A program made the translations under genes and the position numbers. A stretch of 64,000 nucleotides of DNA from contig OX419339.1 of assembly GCA_948470475.1 (NCBI GenBank), positions 14,623,363-14,687,362 of the forward strand. Direction: 5' to 3'. Below the pieces are notes generated by a model, which was not told the origin of the DNA, did no database searches, and saw nothing but the letters and a program-made list of their open reading frames with translations. This DNA is from Galaxea fascicularis. Taxonomy: Eukaryota > Cnidaria > Anthozoa > Scleractinia > Euphylliidae. This document shows, piece after piece, positions 57,305 to 64,000 of this stretch (position 1 is the stretch's first letter; each line of letters opens with the position of its first letter).

Positions 57305-57322
57305 TGGCGTCTGAACTGGGCC
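56582..57322. mobile_element. 741-bp TIR element, GGYCCGGTTCAGACG family
   Basis: It begins GGTCCGGTTCAGACGCCGCT with CCACTCATGTGCCGAACC and ends with their inversion (GGTTCGGCACATGAGTGGAG, TCTGAACTGGGCC). The same termini are on the 401-bp element at 17001-17401. No transposase-like frame was recognised, so it is probably non-autonomous. Confidence 0.8.
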
Positions 57323-57730
57323 TTAAGCAGTTCAGAAAAGGTGATAAAACAGGTACAATATAGCTTTTCGGAGCTGTTCCAAATACAGTTCCTATCAAAT
57401 AATGGCACCCGTATCCCGTTCGAGATAGCACATTGGCAAACCAGTACTGCGAAATATCTAGGCGAGTTAAAGCTTGTTCTTTGTCGATTTAACAGAAACT
57501 TTTTGAAAAAATTGTAGGGAAATCGAAACACAGAACAACTGTTTTGTCTCGAGGTTGCACGACAGAAAAATAGTATGATATTTTATTGATGTTGTTGTGC
57601 CGTTTTGTGTTCTATTCCTAATCGAAATCCGAAGAAGAAAAGGCGAAGAGACCTCTTACTAACCCTCCCCACCCAGCAAAACATCACTCTTTAGTCGATT
57701 CTTGCAGACTGGATTCCGACCTAAATGGAA

Positions 57731-57967
57731 TACATTACTTGCCAAAATTTTCGGACACTTTTTATCTCATTTCGGACACATTTCGGACACTTAACGGGGT
57801 AAGTAGATTTACGCCTATAAAACATGAATATACAACAACAACAACAACAAGTAGCTTAATTTGCATGACCATAACTTCATACAGTATTGCAAAAGTACGT
57901 ATCTTAACAAGAACAATATAATAATGTCCGAAATTAAAATCGTCCGAAATTTTTTGCAAGTAATGTA
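57731..57967. mobile_element. 237-bp TIR element with TACATTACTTG ends
   Basis: The left end TACATTACTTGCCAAAATTT continues to CGGACA. It is mirrored by TGCAAGTAATGTA preceded by TGTCCGAAATT on the right. The word (C)GGACAC/(G)TCCGAAAT recurs inside. It is non-coding. Confidence 0.75.
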
Positions 57968-58107
57968 TACTACGTACACAATCGTTAACTCTTTCCATTT
58001 TAATAGAACCAGTCTACAATGGACAAGAACAATCTTCAAAAACAAGACCATTTGAGTTTTGACAAGGTCTATTGCTTTCCAGCCTTGTGCCGTGTTTTGC
58101 AAACCGT

Positions 58108-59350
58108 TGACATCTGTGGAGCTTGTACTTCTTCAATCACAATCCGGGATACTGAGTTCTAGCCTGAGAAGGCGTTTACGTCGCTGTACCCAGCACAGTT
58201 ACCCACATAGAGCCCTACTCGTAGGACTCCCCTGGGGATGTTTTCACCATAGTCTTCGATGTGGCGGACACGAATGGGCTTCTCGCCCTTGATGGCATCA
58301 TGCACGTAAACCAATCCTTCAATCGACATTGGAGCATGACATTCAGCGCCATTGAAAGTAACGAACCTGAGCGCTTGCAACAACGACTGCACTTGTAGAC
58401 ATAAATCGCCCCCGAGTAAAATACGCGAATGGAGGTTTTATCGCTTATCTTTTTGAAAAGACAATCCTATGGAGATAAAGAGTGCCTTGTATTTAATCCT
58501 CGTTCAAAGATACTTGAAATAATCAGACGGCAATATGCCCTATCAGGCAGTACACTGTAAGATTTATGAATGTAATACTGCAGGTGTGAAAACTGAGGTC
58601 ACTGTCCACCCTTCGCAAAACAGGGCCGCAAGAGGTAAGAAAAGGGTGAATTGTTTTCCTTTCTACAACAACAGAAACCGCCAGACAGTTTTTTGTGTTG
58701 GACAGCGAGTAAGTGAATTTAGCTTCATTAGTAATTCGAGAAAAAAACATGCAACATGACCGTGATTTTTTTAAGAACTCCAAGAGAAATTAGAGAATAC
58801 AACAAGGTGTTGAACGATTATTGCATTTCCTTTACTTTGTGTAAACCGTTGTCTTCATCATCCCCAGCTTTCGAGTAACCCTGTACCTCTTCCAGACCTG
58901 TATTTTCATTGGCCCCTGTGACCTGTAGCTTCTTTTGTTATCAGGGTTAGGGGTATTGTTCGTGTTGTATCATCTATTGTTTTGTTCTCCAATCGTAGAC
59001 CGCGTCTGGAAAGCTACGGGGTCTCTCCAGCTTTCCAGAAAGCACTGCTTCCAGTTCGAAGGAGCCTGGTCACCAATCTCTCCTTTCGCTCCCTCGTACC
59101 CAGTTTCTCCCTTCTCGCCCTTCTCACCATCACGGCCTTGAGGACCTGGCAATCCATGAGTTCCGGGAATGCCGGGGATGCCATTGACCGCTGAACGGGC
59201 CTATGGGTAGGAAAACAACAGAAAAACGTAGCAGTTCCGTTGATGAATCTATTAACTTAGATTCGTTTTGTAGATACAATTGAGTTTGCGGTTACCTTCT
59301 GAGGCGATGAACGGGGCAAATATCAACGCAAGCAATAGTCCAGCCTTCAT
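58108..59350 (-). pseudogene. CTHRC1-like copy 2, multiply disabled
   Basis: Three exon remnants line up with the sister genes: signal exon 59350-59296 (MKAGLLLALIFAPFIASE), collagen exon 59200-58836 and C-terminal exon 58466-58108. Defects: (1) the signal exon ends in phase 1, but the collagen exon needs phase 0. (2) A 1-nt insertion lies after QC, where TGC TTTC TGG should be TGC NNN TGG. (3) A 154-bp element is inserted in the collagen exon with a 9-bp duplication. (4) A 2-nt insertion follows CCKR (TCAGG for TGG). (5) TAG replaces the conserved Trp of WNSVSR. (6) The ancestral stop reads TCA. The Gly-X-Y run itself (GIP GIP GTH GLP ...) is clean. The pattern is that of an unexpressed or decaying duplicate; sequencing error could not explain so many lesions. 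Confidence 0.88.
58873..59026 (-). mobile_element. 154-bp element inserted in the collagen exon of CTHRC1-like copy 2
   Basis: It is flanked by the identical 9-mer CCAGCTTTC (58864-58872 and 59027-59035 on the plus strand). Removing the element and one copy of the 9-mer restores exon sequence that continues to DNGLHK and a donor, as in the sisters. The termini are weakly inverted (GAGACCCCGTAGC against GAGTAACCCTGTACC). A second copy lies at 11077-11226. The 9-bp duplication suggests a Mutator-like non-autonomous element. Confidence 0.87.
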
Positions 59351-59453
59351 CGTTAACTGACCCTGAAGGACAAATAAATCAAAGACTAATCTAATAGAAA
59401 TCTTAGAGTATTTATGTATTTAACACCTTGCAAACCTAGTGTAAACCTTTTAT

Positions 59454-59545
59454 AGTCTGAAATGTCAGCCGTCTCCTCCCCCTAACCCACAGTGGGCCCG
59501 CGCCCCCTATGGGTTAGGATGAGAAGACGGCTGACATTTCAGACT
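59454..59545. mobile_element. 92-bp foldback MITE with 10-bp target duplication
   Basis: AGTCTGAAATGTCAGCCGTC is mirrored exactly at the right end. The 10-mer AACCTTTTAT flanks both sides (59444-59453 and 59546-59555). It lies about 100 bp upstream of the CTHRC1-like copy 2 start, in its 5'UTR-intron or promoter region. Confidence 0.87.
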
Positions 59546-59555
59546 AACCTTTTAT

Positions 59556-60728
59556 CACCTACCTTGATAACTACTTCGCTATAGGCAAGAGGTTACCTAT
59601 TTTTATTGAAGGGATCTAAGTTTCCAAGTAACGTGAGCGTCCTTTTGGTCTCGTTTCTCTTCTGTCTGAGCTTTTGAATTTCACTGGACCCTGTTGTACT
59701 TCCTCCCATAAACCAACAGATGGAAAGTTGTAACTGCTGGAGTTCTTTTGAGACCTATTCTACTGTCGAAACAAACGGAACATCATTCCGTTCATTCTAT
59801 TCTGTTTGCAGGAGAATCATACATGGCCCACCAAGCCAGTGACCATAGATCACGGGGTACCGGAAGTCTCTTTGAGACGCTCGCTTCAGATTGATGTATA
59901 CACGAGTCTCAGGTCACCTCTGCACAAAGTATTACGTTTTCAGAATGTGTACTTTTTGGAGAACTTCATTGTGGGGATTTTGAAACTGGAATCGATAACT
60001 AGAATAGTTCAGAAAGAACGTGGCCCATAGTTTCGTCAAAATACTGCCGGACTGAACCAACCAGCGTAACAAAGGATGACCTGCCTAAACTTACCACCGT
60101 GACAAGTGCATTTTTGTTTTTTGTTCCAGTATGTCTAGCACAAATGCTAGTGCAGCCGAGCAAATACATGTAACAAATAATTTAACAGCCCGGAGGTTGT
60201 TGAATTAATCCCAACAGCCCGGAGGCAGACCAATAAGCTATTTACAAGGATGATCATGATCGAGGAGTTTAATCAGGACAACCCAGAACAATACCAGCTA
60301 GTGGTTTATCCTTTGGCATCCTCAATGTTCATCGAAATGTTTCATTTCGGACCATATTCTTGAATTTGAAAGAAATAACATGGTCATATTTCTTTTGTTG
60401 CCTCTTTCAGTTCCAAAACGAGCTCTGAAACATACACGGAAATAAGATTTCTAGGGCTATCGAGGTTTTGCCCTTTTTAACTCGGAAAATGGTTGTGTCA
60501 TTTATGAGCGGTAGGTGTGAGGCTGATTTCAGGTACAACTCGCCCGGCACAAAGTCATCCTCATGGATTACATAGATTAGTATATACCACACAAGTGAAT
60601 AGTGTTCCTCCCAAAAAGAAGGTCAGAGCCCAGGAAAATTCGTTTCAAACTTTAATAACACTAGATTGGAGGCAACTATTACTAGGTGAGTCTCTATCCT
60701 CCCATGGCCTTGTTGGTGGACGAGTAGT
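59556..60728. other. Spacer between CTHRC1-like copies 2 and 3
   Basis: No coding exon is recognised. A short direct repeat AACAGCCCGGAGG occurs twice near 60184 and 60210. Nothing else is notable. Confidence 0.5.
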
Positions 60729-61795
60729 TTACTTCTGCGGAGCTGGTACTTCTTCAATCACAATCCGGGACATTGAATTCCAGCCTGAATGGGCGTCTAC
60801 ATTGCCGTACCCCGCACAGTTACCCACGTTGAATCCCACTCACACCATTCCCCTGGGGATGTTCTCGCAGTAACCCTCTCGATTTGACGGACACGGAGGG
60901 GTTGATGTCCATTTGCGGATTGCAGCCAAACCAGTCCATCAATTGGCAATGGACCACTACATTCAGCGCCATTGAAAGTAAAGACCCAGCGTTTACAGCA
61001 TTTTGTGCAGCCATAGATGCGAAGAGCACCAGAGTAGAACACACGCAGGGAGGTTTTTCCTTGCATCTTATTGAAAACGCAATCCTGTAAGATGAGTGAA
61101 CCTTTGAGCGAGGATTGGCATCCAAGTACGGAAGACTTCATAAAGTGCAATTTACAGGTTAAGTAATTCTTCACTTTTCAAAAATTTAAAAGTTTGCAAG
61201 TTCTTTGTTCTTTCTTCGATTTCAGATTTCAGAGAGCTGTGCAGCATTAATATGTTGTAAGGATTGTGTAAAGCATTTGTTCAATTATGGCCCACTCTGG
61301 GACCCAACCGATTCCTTACAACTTGGGTTGGGTTGGGTTGGTAGTTTATTGAAAATACTTTGGCAGCTAAATTGGCTGAATTGCGTACTTATATTGTAAA
61401 TGTACAAGTCATCGATTCAGCCAAGTATTTTATTCACCTTTATCAAACCGTAGTCTCGGCCATTTCCGCTCCTCCAAACGCACTGCTTCCAATTCGATGT
61501 ACCGAGAGCACCATTTTCACTCTTCGCTCCTTTGGCTCCAATCACTCCTTTTTCACCTTTCATTCCGTCGCGACCGTAAGGGCCTGGTAACCCTGGACGT
61601 CCGGGAATGCCGGGAAGACCGTTCACCCCTTGGCAGCCCTGAAAGAATTATGGGAATAAAGAGATTGTATTTTCCTTGAGTCGGAAACCGGATGAAAGGA
61701 GCAGATAGTGATACCTTCAGAGTTCGGTTCGAGTGAACCACAGTAGATAAACAGAAAAACATAATGAAGACAATCAAATGTTCAACCAGCTTCAT
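60729..61795 (-). pseudogene. CTHRC1-like copy 3, C-terminal domain frameshifted
   Basis: Exons 61795-61715 (signal peptide, MKLVEHLIVFIMFFCLSTVV), 61638-61438 (13 uninterrupted Gly-X-Y triplets, then SNWKQCVW) and 61084-60729 (CTHRC1 domain), with phase-0 joins as in copy 1. Exon 3 is 356 nt against 354 in copy 1. An extra GA after the RVRQIE codons shifts the frame, and the product would stop at 60797 after about 189 aa. In the ancestral frame a conserved CGA (Arg) codon is also TGA, so two lesions are present. Beyond them the ancestral frame stays open to WNSMSRIVIEEVPAPQK and TAA. The gene is therefore recently disabled, or makes a truncated protein with a different tail of about 26 residues. 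A 5'UTR acceptor (tttttttcag) lies 16 nt before the ATG. Confidence 0.83.
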
Positions 61796-62089
61796 TATTT
61801 ACCCTTCCTGAAAAAAAGAACAAACATTTTGTAACTGAATGGAATATTTGCTTCGAAGAAAGACTCTGACGCAATTAACTCCTCCTTGTGACCACAAAAG
61901 GAGTTAAAGAAAATCTGTGGCTGCAGCAACGTCCAGCCGAGAAAACATATTAAATGAACAAGGTAATAAATCACATATAGAGCGGTGTGACCATTGATTG
62001 CTCAAAGTGCTGTACAATAATATGGTTAAACTTTAAAATACAAAACTGAAAAACTATTATAATAAAATTAACTAATTTACTAATAATTA
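61796..62089. other. Upstream region of CTHRC1-like copy 3
   Basis: It contains the probable 5'UTR acceptor next to 61795 and then AT-rich DNA. No exon is identified; the non-coding first exon of copy 3 may lie here or further upstream. Confidence 0.4.
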
Positions 62090-62930
62090 GACGCCATAAG
62101 CTAATTTATGATAAGTATGTCTTCAACTGCCTGTTGAACTGGGCCCGGTTGTTCGAAAGCCGATTAACCTGATCCAAGATTAGCGTAAACTTTGGTTGCA
62201 GTTTTTAACTTTTGGATGGACGTTGTTTCCGCTGCGTTTTGTTTTTCAGGATTGACTTCCCCTAATCTAAAATTTTGCAGAATATCAGCAATGAACAACG
62301 TTTGGGGATAGAGAATTAAGCTCCTTGATTAAATTTTAATCTTGGATTAGCGTTAATCGGCTTTCGAACAACCGGGCCCTGGTCAACAGAGGTGACACTC
62401 CTGAGTTCAAGAGGCAATTGATTCCATAACCTAGGAGCAACTAAAGAAAAAGCTGTATCACCATACGTCTTTAAACTAGATTTAGGCACAGCTAAAAGAT
62501 TCTGAGAACTAGAACGAAGTAAAGGTGGACTATTATAGTAATGGAGAAGTTCAGATAGGTACGTTGGTGCCAAGCCATTAAGCACTTGTACACTAAAAGC
62601 AATATTTTAAAATGTATGCGATAGTTTAACGGTAGCCAGTGAAGTTTAAACATGATGGGAGTAATATGGTCAAACCGCTTAGTTAACGTAACGATACGTG
62701 CAGCAGTGTTTTGTATTGATCTTAGCCTGTTTAGCAGGTGTTTGGGAAGTCCAGATAACAAGGAGTTACAATTATCCAGTTTAGAGCTAATGATGATGAG
62801 GGGAATCATACCAGGACTGCAAAGAATTTTCAAACTTTGTCTTTTGTTTGACATCATAGTGTCTGAATGGCCCGCGCACAGGTCTTGTACGGTTATGGAG
62901 ATTTTTGTGTTTTGGATTCGCATTAAATAC
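62090..62930 (-). mobile_element. Decayed non-LTR retrotransposon (RT C-terminal remnant)
   Basis: Read on the minus strand, frames give KLDNCNSLLSGLP, RLRSIQNTAARIVTLT, FDHITPIMFKLHWLP and YRIHFKILLLVYKCL. After a frameshift they give NGLAPTYLSELLHYY, LRSSSQNLLAVPKS and PRLWNQLPLELR, then QFNRQLKTYLS. This is the classic C-terminal RT segment of CR1/Rex-like LINEs. It is interrupted by the MITE at 62142-62378. Confidence 0.85.
62142..62378. mobile_element. 237-bp foldback MITE (GGCCCGGTTGTTCGAAAG ends) nested in the LINE, CTG target duplication
   Basis: The ends GGCCCGGTTGTTCGAAAGCC and GGCTTTCGAACAACCGGGCC are inverted. CTG flanks both sides (62139-62141 and 62379-62381). Excising the MITE and one CTG rejoins the LINE reading frame (T S V D Q F N R Q L K T Y L), which proves the nested order and the duplication length. 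Confidence 0.9.
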
Positions 62931-64000
62931 CATGGTCAATAAGTGAAACTAGTGGAGCTTTTATGATGTGGAGAAAAAAGAAGGTAAGACGAAGACACCA
63001 GAGAATTCGGAAGAGAACGTCTAAACATTAAACTGAAATACACATTTATCACCATTAAAGAGCGAATAGTACTATCGAGACTCTATAGCTATACCCCGGA
63101 TGGAAAAAACATATTGGGGACGCCAATCATTTAAACGTTGGATTTCTACGGATGAGACTCGATCTGACTGGACACAGTATAAAAGAACACCGTTCTCGTC
63201 GCGGTTGAGACAAATAACCATCGCGGTGAATGAAATACGCGGGTTCTTCTGGACAACACATAGTGACACTTGAGAAAAATATTCTGTTTTCTTCACAATA
63301 AAAAAAACTATACTGGGTGAGAGATACCTTTTTCAAGCGCAGAAGATTTACTCTTGTTGCTGATGATGTAGATGTTTCAGAACAGAGTATCGGTGAACAA
63401 CTATATGGCTTTTCTTATGCATTTGCATTTTCCACTCTGTTTTCATTGACTTGCTGTTCATGTTATGACCAGTAGGCTATTTTACGATTTTAACTGATGT
63501 AAATGACTGTTTAAGATAATTTTTAAATGACACTAAGCTAATATAATTCGCAGATTTGATGTTCTTCGCGGTGATCTTTGATTAGAAACTGCCGGGTGAT
63601 ATGCACGGTGATGCACTTATCGCCAGCCCAGCCCGTGCTTCTTTTGAATAGTAAGAATGTTTTGCTCAGAAAAGAACTACAACTAACAAGTTCTTATTAA
63701 AATTCAGTCTCAGAGTGCTAAACACGAAAATTCTGCGTTCCAGGTATATATTAATTCTAATGTAGAAAAATTGCGTTTGATTTTAATTGATCTGTGCGTA
63801 ATATTCTCCCGCTTTGGGTATTTGGTGCTATTCCTTTAATGTGTGAGTTAGCCATTCGGTGACTTTATGTCAGGGAGTTAGTTTTGATTAATCTGAGAGA
63901 TCGGAGACTGCTTATCGATTGCTTGAGGCTATTGTTTGAACGTGTTGTGTTGTTCAAAGGTGAATACCATGACTTCAGTTTAAAAAAACACCAAGCCCGA
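62931..64000. other. No recognisable gene
   Basis: Short unrecognised frames only. No strong repeat or RNA gene was seen. The plus-strand frames at 63.1-63.3 kb have no homology I can name. Confidence 0.5.

Larger units (their letters stand above)
53593..58107. other. 4.5-kb spacer between CTHRC1-like copies 1 and 2
   Basis: No coding exon is recognised. It contains a 120-bp-period tandem duplication (54.65-54.85 kb), a large TIR element (56.58-57.32 kb), a small TIR element (57.73-57.97 kb) and G-run-rich low-complexity DNA (55.9-56.4 kb). Confidence 0.55.

Overview
This is eukaryotic, intron-rich, AT-leaning DNA. The gene content (RECQL4, CTHRC1-type collagens, a collagen-SUEL lectin) and the many tRNA-derived SINEs and foldback MITEs suggest a cnidarian, probably an anthozoan such as a stony coral. 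The taxon is an inference; no organism-specific marker was identified.

Layout: (1) 1.9-24.1 kb, minus strand: two head-to-tail paralogues (24.1-13.1 kb and 6.1-1.9 kb). Each has one large exon encoding a ubiquitin-like domain, ankyrin repeats and a disordered basic linker, joined by a phase-2 intron to a small exon rich in W-L-x-x-K-E motifs. They look like ANKUB1/ANKRD60 relatives with an added C-terminal module. (2) 24.1-31.6 kb: no recognisable gene, only repeats. (3) 31.6-34.0 kb, plus: a secreted protein with a short collagen triple helix and a SUEL-type lectin domain. (4) 35.3-50.9 kb, plus: a complete RECQL4 helicase gene, reconstructed as 17 coding exons in continuous phase (about 1509 aa), with an E2F-like site just upstream. 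Its introns hold a SINE, several foldback elements and a truncated LINE. (5) 52.5-61.8 kb, minus: three tandem CTHRC1-like genes. The first (52.5-53.6 kb) is open. The second (58.1-59.4 kb) is a pseudogene with frameshifts, a nonsense codon, a lost stop and a transposable element inserted in its collagen exon. The third (60.7-61.8 kb) has a 2-nt frameshift and an ancestral-frame stop in the C-terminal domain. (6) 62-64 kb: a decayed LINE with a MITE nested in it.

The collagen-SUEL gene and the CTHRC1 genes share one plan: a probable 5'UTR intron ending 10-16 nt before the ATG, a tiny signal-peptide exon, a phase-0 collagen exon and a phase-0 globular exon. The most informative observations are the paired Ubl-Ank-W-motif genes, the staged decay of the CTHRC1 cluster, and a foldback element ending 8 nt before a RECQL4 exon.
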